From contig CAJTDL010000027.1 of NCBI GenBank assembly GCA_910575035.1, forward strand, positions 1 to 61,954: a DNA stretch of 61,954 nt, written 5' to 3'. A program made the position numbers and the translations under genes. The notes under the pieces were generated by a model. It was not told where the DNA came from, ran no database searches, and was given only the letters and a program-made list of their open reading frames with translations. Position 1 is the first letter of the stretch; every line of letters begins with the position of its first letter. Of the stretch, positions 1 to 8,473 are shown one piece after another. This DNA is from Lachnospiraceae bacterium. Lineage in GTDB: Bacteria > Bacillota > Clostridia > Lachnospirales > Lachnospiraceae.

Positions 1-61
1 AGGCTGGGGCTTCTGGGTTTGCCCTCGCAAGTCACAAGGGCAAACCCAGAAGCCCCAGCCT
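1..61. repeat. Perfect 25-bp inverted repeat (long hairpin)
   Basis: Positions 1-25 are the exact reverse complement of 37-61, separated by an 11-base loop, so the transcript would fold into a 25-bp GC-rich hairpin. No T-run follows, so it is not a standard terminator. The bases just after it (61-130) contain two copies of a CCCCTGACGTCCG motif that recurs near 19240 in another intergenic repeat, so the hairpin may be one module of that dispersed family. The gene to its left lies outside the window. Confidence 0.8.
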
Positions 62-130
62 CCCCCTGACGTCCGCGTAGCCATCCCTTGCAACTCCCCT
101 GACGTCCGTAGTAGAGCCCCTTAATTTGCA
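61..130. repeat. Dispersed repeat family, fragment 1
   Basis: Two imperfect direct copies of a segment beginning CCCCTGACGTCCG (about 63 and 97), ending in CTTAATTTGCAATAATTAC. The same CCCCTGACGTCCGC-TAGCCAT string occurs at about 19242-19266. The rest of 131-573 has no convincing gene; it is AT-rich intergenic DNA ahead of murT. Confidence 0.5.
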
Positions 131-573
131 ATAATTACCAAAATATGGTAAAATATTAGCCTGTGCTGCAGCCACAAATTTTATGAACGGATATACTTTT
201 GCGCTTTATAAATCAGGGCAAATCGGGAATAATGGCAGTAGCTGCAAAACCATCTTTTCAAAGCAAACAGCCTCTATTCCCCATTTTTCAGATCTTAAGG
301 AAAAAGACAGGCATTATTAAAGAATTAATAAGGATTTCGACAAAAAAATAAGATATATTCGATATTGTTTTGTGGTAATATAAAGAACGGAAAACAGAAA
401 GAGGCGGCTGGGAAACCATACCCCCCAATGTATTTCAATTTGTATCTTTAAATGATAGCCTCACAGCAAGTTTATTCCCGCGGGCAATGCACCCAAAGGG
501 TACTTATGAAAATAGCCATATTTACATGGATATTTGACTTTACAGATTTTTAGAGGGAGTTTAGAGAAACAAT

Positions 574-582
574 TGTTATAAT
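574..582 (+). promoter_or_regulatory. Extended -10 promoter for murT
   Basis: TGTTATAAT matches the extended -10 consensus TGnTATAAT exactly. No good -35 lies 17 bp upstream, as is usual for extended -10 promoters. Transcription would start near 589, just before the Shine-Dalgarno AAGGAG (591-596), giving a very short leader before the ATG at 606. Confidence 0.45.
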
Positions 583-605
583 TGCAGGGAAAGGAGAACT
601 TCTGT

Positions 606-2180
606 ATGTTTGGATTACGAAGGCGAATTGCGATTATTAGCGCGAAATGTGTAAGCATGGCAATAAGAAAGTTTAGCAACTGTAAGGGCAGCGTGTTCCC
701 TGGATATGTGGCACAGTGGATTGATCCGGATATTTTGCCGGAAATGGTAGGGCTGGTACGGGAAAAAATTATTGTGATCATGGGAACCAATGGTAAAACT
801 ACCACAAACAGTATGATTTGCCATGCCCTGCGGACAGAAGGGAAAAAGGTTCTGATCAATCGTACCGGGGCAAATATGCTGAATGGCGTTATCTCTGCAT
901 TTGTCCTTGCGGCAGACAGCAAAGGGGGGCTGGACGTTGACTATGCTTGTATCGAAGTAGATGAATTTGCTTCTATGCAGATCCTCCCAAAGCTCAAGCC
1001 TGATTTCATGCTTTTGACCAATATTTTTCGGGATCAGATTGACCGTTTCGGGGAAATAGATATTGTATGTGAGCGGATTCAGGATGCCATTGCCCAGGTG
1101 CCAGGGGTAAAGCTGATTTCCAATTGCGATGATATTTTGTCTTATGAATTGGCTTCCAAATGTGGGCGTCCTATTGTCACCTATGGGATTAACCAGCAGA
1201 TTTTTGATGATATCTCCAGCCCTGAAGTCCGGGAAAGCATTTTCTGCCCTTCCTGTGGACAAAAGCTGCGGTATGATTTTTTTCATTATGGGCAGCTGGG
1301 GATTTACCAGTGCCCCCACTGTGGCTGGAAACGCCCCACGCCAGACTATACGGCGGGTAACATTGTCCTGCAGGAGAAGGGATATGCTTTTGAAATAGAC
1401 AACATAAGCATAAATTCCAGGGCAAAGGGGCCTTACAATGTATACAATACCCTTTCCGCATATGCTTCCATAAAAGCTATGGGCGCGACAACAGACAGCT
1501 TCAAAGGGGCGGTGGAATCCTTTAATTATGAAAATAACCGTGAGGAGACATTTACCATCCATGGATCTCAGGTATGCCTCCACCTTGCCAAGAACCCTGT
1601 GGGGTTCCAGCAGAAGATATCCATGATCTTAAAGGATCTCAGGCCTAAGGATATCATTGTGCAGATCAATGATGCTGCCCAGGATGGTAAAGATATTTCA
1701 TGGCTCTGGGATGTGGACTTCCAATATCTGAAGGATGCCAATGCCAAAAGCATTGGCGTGGCAGGAACCCGAAGCCTGGATATGGCTCTTCGCTTAAAAT
1801 ACGACGACATTCCCTGCAGGCTGGTAAAGGACATGGGAAGCTATATCCAAAAGCTATCTAGGGAAGGGACAGGGCGCATTTATATCATCGTAAATTATTC
1901 TGGGCTGCGGGGAGCAAACCGTATGCTGCACAAAATGCAGGATTCCATTGCTGCCCAGCCGAATCCCCCGGCACAGACGATATCAGACGCCCATCCTGCT
2001 GCTTTGATGAAACCGTCTGTTGTACCATTTCATGCAGGCAGAAAAGGGAGGAAGCCTTCCAGAGCCCGGCGAAAGGAAATGCCTAAGGCTTGCCCCTTTA
2101 TCCGTAACAAAGCGCGGGAATTGCATACTGTTTCCCAAAAGCGGAGGAAAAGGGCGCAAAAAAGGGTATCAGGAAAGTAA
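606..2180 (+). CDS. murT: Lipid II isoglutaminyl synthase, Mur ligase-like subunit MurT
   Basis: MurT with GatD amidates the D-glutamate of lipid II to D-isoglutamine, using ATP and ammonia from glutamine, on the inner face of the membrane. Visible: Mur-ligase P-loop GTNGKTT (residues 60-66); a four-cysteine zinc ribbon inserted in the central domain (C214, C217, C236, C239), typical of MurT; and the DUF1727 region with the NDAAQDGKDISWLWD stretch carrying the conserved Asp. ATG 606 is preferred over TTG 582 because AAGGAG sits 9 bases before it. gatD follows 50 bp later, the usual pairing. Odd: the family normally ends soon after the GANRMLHKM region near residue 440; this one continues about 80 residues in a Pro/Ala then strongly Arg/Lys-rich tail. 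Confidence 0.93.
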   Translation: MFGLRRRIAIISAKCVSMAIRKFSNCKGSVFPGYVAQWIDPDILPEMVGLVREKIIVIMGTNGKTTTNSMICHALRTEGKKVLINRTGANMLNGVISAFVLAADSKGGLDVDYACIEVDEFASMQILPKLKPDFMLLTNIFRDQIDRFGEIDIVCERIQDAIAQVPGVKLISNCDDILSYELASKCGRPIVTYGINQQIFDDISSPEVRESIFCPSCGQKLRYDFFHYGQLGIYQCPHCGWKRPTPDYTAGNIVLQEKGYAFEIDNISINSRAKGPYNVYNTLSAYASIKAMGATTDSFKGAVESFNYENNREETFTIHGSQVCLHLAKNPVGFQQKISMILKDLRPKDIIVQINDAAQDGKDISWLWDVDFQYLKDANAKSIGVAGTRSLDMALRLKYDDIPCRLVKDMGSYIQKLSREGTGRIYIIVNYSGLRGANRMLHKMQDSIAAQPNPPAQTISDAHPAALMKPSVVPFHAGRKGRKPSRARRKEMPKACPFIRNKARELHTVSQKRRKRAQKRVSGK

Positions 2181-2230
2181 AGGAAAATAGGCAGGCAGAA
2201 AACCTGGCAATGGAAAGGAGATGGCATGCA

Positions 2231-2947
2231 ATGAGGCTGACAATTGGGCATTTATATCCGGATTTGCTTAATCTGTATGGGGATCGGGGCAATATTCAAT
2301 GTCTTCAGAAAAGGCTTGCCTGGAGAGGGATTGAACCTGAGGTAAAGGCTGTCCACGCAGGGGATAAAATAGATTTTTCAAAACTGGATCTCGTCCTGCT
2401 GGGCGGCGGCTCAGACAGGGAGCAGAAATTGGTATGCCGCTATCTGAAAAAGGTGAAACAGAGCTTCCGTGAATACGTCGAGGACGGCGGCGTGGTGCTG
2501 GCGGTCTGTGGCGGTTATCAATTGCTGGGAAATTATTACAAGACAAATCAGACGACCATAGAGGGATTGGAAATATTGGATATCCATACAGAGTGGAAGG
2601 TTAAGCGCCTGACAGGGAATATTGTGGTGCGCAGCAAGCTGTTCCAGCATCCAGTGGTAGGGTTTGAAAACCACAGCGGGCGTACCTATATTGGGAACTA
2701 TACCCCGCTGGGTCAGGTAATCAGCGGGCAGGGTAATACAGGAAAGTCTGGCCAGGAGGGGATTATCTATAAAAATCTCATTGGAACCTATCTGCATGGG
2801 CCGCTGCTCCCCAAAAATCCAGAGGTCTGCGACTATCTGTTAGAACATGCCTTAAGGTGGAAGTACAGAAGAAAAATTGTGCTGGAGCCCCTTTCCGATG
2901 TGCTGGAACAGCGGGCGAACCGCTATATTGCGGAAGGGGCTATGTGA
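2231..2947 (+). CDS. gatD: Lipid II isoglutaminyl synthase, glutaminase subunit GatD
   Basis: Class I glutamine amidotransferase (CobB/CobQ-like) that hydrolyses glutamine and passes ammonia to MurT. The N-terminus MRLTIGHLYPDLLNLYGDRG is the family signature. The nucleophile is C93 in VLAVCGGYQ; H189 in GTYLHGPLL is the probable catalytic histidine. Start: AAAGGAG at 2214-2220 is 10 bases before ATG 2231, better than the upstream ATG 2210. Length 238 residues is normal. It is the second gene of the murT operon; the next gene is convergent, 59 bp away, with no clear terminator between. Confidence 0.93.
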   Translation: MRLTIGHLYPDLLNLYGDRGNIQCLQKRLAWRGIEPEVKAVHAGDKIDFSKLDLVLLGGGSDREQKLVCRYLKKVKQSFREYVEDGGVVLAVCGGYQLLGNYYKTNQTTIEGLEILDIHTEWKVKRLTGNIVVRSKLFQHPVVGFENHSGRTYIGNYTPLGQVISGQGNTGKSGQEGIIYKNLIGTYLHGPLLPKNPEVCDYLLEHALRWKYRRKIVLEPLSDVLEQRANRYIAEGAM

Positions 2948-3006
2948 GATGGTTTGGCGGTTTCATGTGGCTGTCGTTTATATTTGGTGAAACTTTATCT
3001 AGCTGG

Positions 3007-4245
3007 TCAAGAACGATACACTGCCGAAGCAACAGATACCTCCGGCTTGCAATAAGGGATCAGGGTTGCCTGGAAGGCATGGTAGATATCGGACTTCCCT
3101 GGCCATACGCTTCCTGTTACCTCTCCCTTTTCATTCATCTGATGGAACCAGGAGCCATTCACATGGTCTAATACCTGCTCATCCAAATATTTCATAAATT
3201 GGGCATAATCAGATGCATACTGCCCATCCCCTGTCACATGGTAAAGGACGGCAGATGTGTTGATGGCTTCTGCCAGGGTCCAATGCATCCTGTCATGGAT
3301 CACTGGCTCGCCGTTCCAATCTGTAGTATATACGATTCCTGGCGCACCGTCTCTGTCCCAAGCATCTGCAACCGCCCTTTGATAGAGATTTTCCGCTGCC
3401 TTTACATAGGGCTCCAGCACCTGCGGATTTTCCTTGTGCACAGACAGGGCCCATTGGGTAATCAGACGTGCCCATTCAATGCCATGTCCTGGCGTTGCCC
3501 CATAAGGCTTGAATGGGTCTGCCGGGCACTCTTTATTGTACTCCAGTTCTGCCTTCCATTCTTTGGTGAAATGCTCTGGAATCCTCCACTCATTGTCAGA
3601 CGCCCAGGAAATTACATGGTCAATAATCCAGCCTGCCCTGGTTCGGTACATTTCTCTGCCTGTAGCGTCTGCCACAGCCAAAAATGCCTCTACTGTATGC
3701 ATATTTGCATTTAACCCACGGTAATCATCCAAAACGGAAAATTCCGTATTCCATGTGTCAGCAGCAAGGCCTTCTTTCTCATTCCAGAAGCGGAGCTCAA
3801 ATAGATGGAGAGCTTCTTCCAACAGTTCTTCGGCTCCTGGCCTTTTTGCCAGCAGCGCAGAGGAAGCCGCTAAAATTACAAAAGCATGGGCGTAGCACTG
3901 CTTGTCTGGAAGAATCGCGCCCTCTGCCGTAACGCCTGGATACCAGCCCCCGTTCTTCTCATCGTGCAGTTCACCCTTTAAGCCCTTTAATGCCGCATCT
4001 ACAAGAGCTTCACTCCCTGCATGCCCTAAAAATGTGCCAATACTGTACACATGTGCCATACGGCAGGTGATCCAAGTTTCACGCTTGCGATCCTTCCATG
4101 GACTCCCGTCATCCCCTAAGTAATAGGAACTGCCCTGAAGCGAGGGAAACTGATGCCCAAAGGCAAGTAAATCTTCCCGTATTTCCTTTAAAAATGCTTT
4201 GTTTTCCTCTGTATTAACTAAATACTTTCTCTTTATTTCTTGCAT
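3007..4245 (-). CDS. AGE-family sugar isomerase/epimerase, YihS-like
   Basis: 412 residues, an (alpha/alpha)6-barrel protein of the N-acylglucosamine 2-epimerase superfamily. Motifs resembling E. coli YihS (aldose-ketose isomerase acting on mannose and sulfoquinovose): NANMHTVEAF, PGHGIEWARL, MHWTLAEAI and PGKSDIYHAFQ, which hold the conserved active-site His/Arg/Glu. The start has a good Shine-Dalgarno (AAGGAGAG) upstream. It stands alone: no transporter, kinase, aldolase or sulfoquinovosidase gene is nearby, so the substrate cannot be read from context. Mannose/fructose interconversion is the cautious guess; N-acylglucosamine 2-epimerase is possible. Confidence 0.82.
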   Translation of the reverse strand: MQEIKRKYLVNTEENKAFLKEIREDLLAFGHQFPSLQGSSYYLGDDGSPWKDRKRETWITCRMAHVYSIGTFLGHAGSEALVDAALKGLKGELHDEKNGGWYPGVTAEGAILPDKQCYAHAFVILAASSALLAKRPGAEELLEEALHLFELRFWNEKEGLAADTWNTEFSVLDDYRGLNANMHTVEAFLAVADATGREMYRTRAGWIIDHVISWASDNEWRIPEHFTKEWKAELEYNKECPADPFKPYGATPGHGIEWARLITQWALSVHKENPQVLEPYVKAAENLYQRAVADAWDRDGAPGIVYTTDWNGEPVIHDRMHWTLAEAINTSAVLYHVTGDGQYASDYAQFMKYLDEQVLDHVNGSWFHQMNEKGEVTGSVWPGKSDIYHAFQATLIPYCKPEVSVASAVYRS

Positions 4246-4437
4246 AATATTTCTCTCCTTTCCGAATTATACTTTTACAAGTGCCAAAACATCTGCGTCC
4301 AGCATAACACTATTGAATCTCAATTATTTAAAAAATGCAAGGCTTTTCCATAAACTTCTTAAAATAAGCAAATTTCATAAATAACCATATTTTTATCATC
4401 AATGTTATTTTTTCCCAGATTTAATGCCCCGCTGTAT

Positions 4438-4577
4438 CTGAATCATAATTCATCCCCACAGGAGCCTCCCGTAATACAAGCCCATTCAGGGCGGGGGAAC
4501 AGCGTTGCTGAATCATAATTTATCCCCACAGGGGCCTCCCGTAACATATGCCCATGTGGGGATAATAAAAAACCTCG
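4438..4577. repeat. 70-bp-period tandem repeat, two units (locus 1)
   Basis: Two units begin CTGAATCATAATT at 4438 and 4508, exactly 70 bp apart, each with CCCCACAGG-GCCTCCCGTAA and GCCCAT blocks. In the second unit TATCCCCACA (4521-4530) pairs perfectly with TGTGGGGATA (4555-4564), giving a 10-bp hairpin. A related pair, also with 70-bp period, sits at 12216-12355 next to tRNA-Lys. Bases 4246-4437 upstream hold only the AT-rich promoter region of the isomerase gene. Confidence 0.7.
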
Positions 4578-4604
4578 GAAACGTTAACGTTCCGAGGTTT
4601 TTGA
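4565..4604 (-). terminator. Terminator after tRNA-Cys
   Basis: AACCTCGGAA (4571-4580) pairs with TTCCGAGGTT (4590-4599); the stem is flanked by A-runs and T-runs, so it can work in both directions. It lies just downstream of tRNA-Cys on the minus strand. Confidence 0.8.
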
Positions 4605-4605
4605 G

Positions 4606-4677
4606 AGGCGCAGACCGGATTTGAACCGGTGAATCAGGGTGTTGCAGACCCACGCCTTACCACTTGGCTACTGCGCC
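4606..4677 (-). tRNA. tRNA-Cys (GCA)
   Basis: On the minus strand a 72-nt cloverleaf: acceptor GGCGCAG/CTGCGCC with discriminator T, D-arm AGCCAAGTGGTAAGGC, anticodon loop containing GCA, and T-arm CCGGTTCAAATCCGG. No CCA is encoded. It lies downstream of tRNA-Glu, 53 bp apart, probably in one transcript. Confidence 0.95.
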
Positions 4678-4730
4678 TTAACAAAAGATATTATAACAAA
4701 TGCAAAAGCATTCGTCAAGTACTTTTTTAA

Positions 4731-4802
4731 TGACTCCTACGGGAATCGAACCCGTGTTACCGCCGTGAAAGGGCGATGTCTTAACCGCTTGACCAAGGAG
4801 CC
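4731..4802 (-). tRNA. tRNA-Glu (TTC)
   Basis: 72-nt cloverleaf on the minus strand: acceptor GGCTCCT/AGGAGTC (one G-U pair) with discriminator A, anticodon TTC in the loop CTTTCAC, and T-arm ACGGGTTCGATTCCCGT. No CCA is encoded. It is the first gene of a tRNA-Glu/tRNA-Cys pair. Confidence 0.95.
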
Positions 4803-4935
4803 ATACTCTAACATGGCTTTGAAAACAGTACTTTAGAATTACTTAAAAGCCATTGTGCCAACAACAAATAGAATAATAGCATAACTTGCAAGTTTTGGCA
4901 AGTGTTTTTTTGAAAAATAAGTAGATATATAAAAA

Positions 4936-4972
4936 CAATATATTTTTATTGATTTACAATAAATATATATTG
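4936..4972. promoter_or_regulatory. Inverted repeat overlapping promoter: candidate operator
   Basis: CAATATATTTTTATTG (4936-4951) is matched in reverse complement at 15 of 16 positions by 4957-4972, with a 5-bp gap. The right arm runs into the -35 box at 4970. A dimeric regulator bound here would block the promoter; the YozG-like HTH protein encoded in the same operon is the natural candidate (inference). Confidence 0.5.
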
Positions 4973-4998
4973 ACTTTTAGAATAAAATAAGATATTCT
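4970..4998 (+). promoter_or_regulatory. Promoter of the DUF2975-HTH-DUF4173 operon
   Basis: TTGACT (4970-4975) and TATTCT (4993-4998) are separated by 17 bp. The start would be near 5005, 25 bases before the ATG at 5030, which has AAGGAGG upstream. Confidence 0.6.
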
Positions 4999-5029
4999 GG
5001 TAACAGTAAATGAAAAAGGAGGCAAAAAT

Positions 5030-5509
5030 ATGACACAGGCAAGTTTAAGCAAATGGCTGAAAGGGATTATTGTAGGGATAGGTGGCTGCGGGGCGATTAT
5101 TTATTTTTATCTGGTGCCCCTGTTTGGAAATGAGGTGGCAGGGGCATACCCGGAATTTTCCAACTGTTACTGGCCTTGGCTAGCCGTGATTTGGGTATCG
5201 GCGGTTCCCTGTTATTTGGCATTGTATTATGGATGGAGGATTACTGCGGAAATTGGAAGGGACCGTTCATTTTCCATGGAAAATGCCAGATATTTAAAAA
5301 GCATTTCCATATTGGCGGTTGTGGACAGCAGTTATTTTTTTGCAGCAAATTTGGTGTTGCTGCTGTTGGGCATGAACCATCCAGGGATTCTTCTGGCATC
5401 ATTGTTTGTGGAGTTTGCCGGGGTGGCAATCGCAGTTGTGGCAGCGGCGCTTTCCCATTTGGTGCAGAAAGCGGCAGAAATACAGGAAGAAAATGACCTG
5501 ACAATCTAA
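5030..5509 (+). CDS. DUF2975 family membrane protein
   Basis: 159 residues with four predicted membrane segments (about 11-32, 46-68, 91-111 and 118-142). The layout matches DUF2975, a family of four-helix membrane proteins nearly always encoded beside a YozG-type Cro/CI regulator, as here (12 bp downstream). The molecular role is not known; in such pairs the membrane protein is often guessed to influence the regulator. First gene of a three-gene operon. Confidence 0.75.
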   Translation: MTQASLSKWLKGIIVGIGGCGAIIYFYLVPLFGNEVAGAYPEFSNCYWPWLAVIWVSAVPCYLALYYGWRITAEIGRDRSFSMENARYLKSISILAVVDSSYFFAANLVLLLLGMNHPGILLASLFVEFAGVAIAVVAAALSHLVQKAAEIQEENDLTI

Positions 5510-5520
5510 AGGAGGGAACC

Positions 5521-5754
5521 ATGGCGATTATTATTAATATAGACGTAATGCTTGCAAAAAGGAAAATGAGCGTGACAGAGCTGTCTGAGAGGGTGGGTAT
5601 TACTATGGCAAATATTTCCATCCTGAAAAATGGCAAGGCTAAAGCGATCAAAGTAGAAACCCTGAATAAAATCTGCCGGGCATTAGAGTGCCAGCCAGGC
5701 GATATACTGGAATGGAGGGATGAAGGTGGACAGCCAGATGCAGAAAAAAGCTGA
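5521..5754 (+). CDS. YozG-like HTH transcriptional regulator
   Basis: 77 residues, a minimal Cro/CI-type DNA-binding domain. It begins MAIIINIDVMLAKRKMSVTE and has the HTH (about residues 18-40, ELSERVGITMANISILKNG), ending CRALECQPGDILEW, the hallmark of the YozG subfamily. Shine-Dalgarno AAGGAGG lies upstream of ATG 5521. It is sandwiched between two membrane-protein genes and overlaps the next start. The inverted repeat at 4936-4972 is its likely target (inference). Confidence 0.85.
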   Translation: MAIIINIDVMLAKRKMSVTELSERVGITMANISILKNGKAKAIKVETLNKICRALECQPGDILEWRDEGGQPDAEKS

Positions 5755-7357
5755 AATAGAAAAGGATGCGCCCTATTTTTTAGGTATTTCCTTGATTTAT
5801 GGCATTTGCTTTGCGATTGCATTTTATCGGAATTTTATCGGGATTACATTTCCGCTTATTACGGCTGCCACCTTATGGATCTGTGGATTATTTATGAAAA
5901 AGAACGGCATACCGTGGAAAAAATCCAATTGGCTTTATGCAGGCGCCGGTATCTTATTGGGAATCAGCACGGCGCTTACCGCAAATGGGTTTGTGATATT
6001 TTTCAATACAGTGGGGATTCTCCTGCTGGTTACAGTATTTATGCTCCGCCAGGTTTATGACAGCGGAAAGTGGGGATTTTGGCAATATATTTGCAACATC
6101 CTGTTTCTATACCTATCCATGATCCCTGAAATTGCAAGCCCATTTATCCACCTGGGGCATTGCCTGAAAAAATTCAAAAGCGCAAAAGAGGTGAAACAGA
6201 AAAACAGCAATATAAAATATATTTTTCTGGGAATCCTGATAGGTTTGCCAATGCTGTTAGCGGCAGCCTGGCTTTTGAGCAGTGCGGATCAGATTTTTTC
6301 CAAGGTGGTGGGAGAGGCGTTCCACAGCCTCTTTAGGCAGGTTGTGTTCTCACCGAATTTATTTATTGTGGCCATACTGCTGAACATTGGATTTTTTGGG
6401 AGCTATTGTTTTTTATCAGCCCTGTCCCTGCAGAATATGCCGGAATGGAAGCAGAAGGCAAATAAAAAAAATCCCATAATCGCAATTACCTTTATCTCTA
6501 TGGTAACAGCGGTGTATCTGTTTTTTTGCGGCATTCAGGCGTCTTTTCTGTTTACGGGCGGAAAGATGCTGCCAGAAGGGTATAGTTATGCAGAATATGC
6601 CCGCCAGGGTTTTTTCCAGCTTCTGTTGGTGTGTATGTGCAATCTGGTGCTGGTGATGTACTGCCTTGCGGCCTTTGAAAGCCACAGGCTGTTGAAGGTG
6701 TTGCTGCTGGTATTTTCCAGCTGTACTTATATTATGCTGATTTCCAGCGCATATCGGATGGTTCTGTATATTTCTGTTTACCATCTGAGCTTTCTGCGGG
6801 TGCTGGTGCTTTGGTTTTTGGCAATGATGGCATTTTTGCTGGCTGGGGTAATCCTGCACATCCAAAGGGCAAGATTCCAGCTTTTCCGTTATTGTATGGC
6901 CGTGGTGACGGTGTTTTACCTGGTATTTTCTTTTGGAAGGCCTGACGCCTTGGTGGCGGCCTACAATGTGGCGCAATTAGGGGATGGAGCCAGCTTCCAG
7001 GATGTGGTCTACCTGACAAATTTGTCCATGGATGCAGTACCTGTCCTGAGCCAATGCCGTTTCCGGCATGAAAACCATGATGCCCAGGGATATCCTGGCT
7101 TTGGGCGGCAAGATACGGGTGGAGGGCAGGAAGGAACCAGCGGGAATATCTATGGGGATTACTACAAAGTGGAGGGTCGGATACAGAAAAATGTATATTA
7201 TGCAGGCTGCCGAAGGTGCAGGCTGGAATGGAAATTCCAGCAGGTGCTGGATGCCACAGAGGGCATGGGGATCCGGACATTCCATTTTTCGAAATATAGC
7301 GCCCGGAAAGCTGCCCAGGATTTTAAGAAAAATATTGCAAATACTTCCTATGAATAA
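5738..7357 (+). CDS. DUF4173 polytopic membrane protein
   Basis: About 539 residues with roughly ten to twelve hydrophobic helices between residues 15 and 400, then a soluble C-terminal tail of about 120 residues ending near GIRTFHFSKYSARKAA. Helix layout and the tail containing a FHFSKYSA-like stretch fit DUF4173/DUF4153 proteins, of unknown function. ATG 5738 with AAGGTGG 8 bases upstream is preferred over ATG 5720, whose GGAGG is too close. It overlaps the HTH gene by 17 bp, so translation is probably coupled. The region around 7040-7150 reads less like a normal protein than the rest; a small compensated frameshift there cannot be excluded. Confidence 0.65.
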   Translation: MQKKAEIEKDAPYFLGISLIYGICFAIAFYRNFIGITFPLITAATLWICGLFMKKNGIPWKKSNWLYAGAGILLGISTALTANGFVIFFNTVGILLLVTVFMLRQVYDSGKWGFWQYICNILFLYLSMIPEIASPFIHLGHCLKKFKSAKEVKQKNSNIKYIFLGILIGLPMLLAAAWLLSSADQIFSKVVGEAFHSLFRQVVFSPNLFIVAILLNIGFFGSYCFLSALSLQNMPEWKQKANKKNPIIAITFISMVTAVYLFFCGIQASFLFTGGKMLPEGYSYAEYARQGFFQLLLVCMCNLVLVMYCLAAFESHRLLKVLLLVFSSCTYIMLISSAYRMVLYISVYHLSFLRVLVLWFLAMMAFLLAGVILHIQRARFQLFRYCMAVVTVFYLVFSFGRPDALVAAYNVAQLGDGASFQDVVYLTNLSMDAVPVLSQCRFRHENHDAQGYPGFGRQDTGGGQEGTSGNIYGDYYKVEGRIQKNVYYAGCRRCRLEWKFQQVLDATEGMGIRTFHFSKYSARKAAQDFKKNIANTSYE

Positions 7358-7491
7358 TATAATGGAAAGTAAAGTGTGGTTTATGCGGATGGCAATTTTT
7401 CACAAATAGATTGTTCTCTGGTTAAGAACCGTCAATATAGACAGGATTCCTGCGGGTGTGTATTTATACGAAATATGAGCGGCACGTTTTT

Positions 7492-7536
7492 AGGGCGTGT
7501 TTGAAGATGGCAGGAATAAGTTTTCAAACACGCTCT
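7492..7536 (+). promoter_or_regulatory. Hairpin in the leader of the fumarase alpha gene
   Basis: AGGGCGTGTTTGAA (7492-7505) pairs with TTCAAACACGCTCT (7523-7536), 13 of 14 positions, around a 17-base loop. It lies 25 bp before the start codon at 7562. No T-run follows, so attenuation is unproven; it could be a protein-binding or stability element. Confidence 0.45.
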
Positions 7537-7561
7537 GGGAAGGCAAGAAAGGAGACATACC

Positions 7562-8407
7562 ATGATCCGTACGATTTCAACAGAGGAAATCACAAAAAAT
7601 ATCAAGGAAATGTGCATAGAGGCCAATTATTATCTGTCAGGTGACATGAGGGAAGCATTGGACCGCGCAGCCGAAGGGGAGCAGGCGCCTCTTGGGAAGA
7701 AAATCTTAGGCCAACTGCAGGAGAACTTAAAAATTGCCGGGGAGGAAATGATCCCTATTTGCCAGGACACAGGAATGGCAGTTATTTTTGCAGAAATTGG
7801 GCAGGATGTCCATTTTGAAGGGGGCTTTTTGGAGGATGCCATCCAGGAAGGCGTACGCCAGGGATACACGGAAGGATTTCTGCGGAAATCTGTGGTAGGC
7901 GACCCTATCATCCGGGAAAATACCAGGGATAATACGCCGGCCGTGATCCATTACCAAATGGCCAAAGGCGATAAAGTAAAGCTCACCCTTGCGCCTAAGG
8001 GATTTGGCAGTGAGAATATGAGCCGTATTTTTATGCTGAAGCCCGCTGATGGCATAGAAGGCGTTAAAAATGCTATTTTAACGGCTGTCAAGGATGCAGG
8101 CCCTAATGCCTGCCCGCCGATGGTAGTAGGCGTTGGGATTGGGGGCACCTTTGAGAAATGCGCATTGCTTGCCAAGCAGGCATTGGCCAGGCCGGTAAAT
8201 GAGCCTTCCCCTATCCCTTATATCCAAGAGCTGGAGGCAGAAATGTTAAGGAAAATCAATGGCCTTGGGATCGGGCCTGGCGGGCTTGGCGGCACTACAA
8301 CAGCTTTCGCAGTCAACATTAATACCTATGCTACCCATATCGCTGGCCTTCCAGTGGCAGTGAATATCTGCTGCCATGTAAACCGCCATGTGGCCAGGGA
8401 AATTTGA
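7562..8407 (+). CDS. Class I fumarate hydratase, alpha subunit
   Basis: 281 residues, the normal size of the iron-sulfur alpha subunit of two-subunit class I fumarase/tartrate dehydratase, which interconverts fumarate and malate. Visible: PICQDTGMAVIF, the FLRKSVVGDPIIRENTRDN stretch, GPNACPPMVVGVGIGGTFEK and the C-terminal GLGIGPGGLGGTTTAFAVN; cysteines in PICQDT and NACPP and a later CC are candidate cluster ligands. AAGGAG lies upstream of ATG 7562. The beta subunit is not the next gene: a glutamine synthetase gene intervenes. Confidence 0.92.
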   Translation: MIRTISTEEITKNIKEMCIEANYYLSGDMREALDRAAEGEQAPLGKKILGQLQENLKIAGEEMIPICQDTGMAVIFAEIGQDVHFEGGFLEDAIQEGVRQGYTEGFLRKSVVGDPIIRENTRDNTPAVIHYQMAKGDKVKLTLAPKGFGSENMSRIFMLKPADGIEGVKNAILTAVKDAGPNACPPMVVGVGIGGTFEKCALLAKQALARPVNEPSPIPYIQELEAEMLRKINGLGIGPGGLGGTTTAFAVNINTYATHIAGLPVAVNICCHVNRHVAREI

Positions 8408-8473
8408 GGCTGTGATTCTGGAATAATTGCCAACAAAAGGGGGTACTGTAAAAACACAAAGGAGAAGGAATTT

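Noticed and set aside
615-1583. A 322-codon frame opposite murT
   Set aside because: Antisense shadow: murT carries every family motif, and the reverse frame shows none.
6900-7357. A frameshifted pseudogene at the 3' end of the DUF4173 gene
   Set aside because: The frame stays open to a plausible family-like C-terminus; the odd stretch is short and not proof of a shift.
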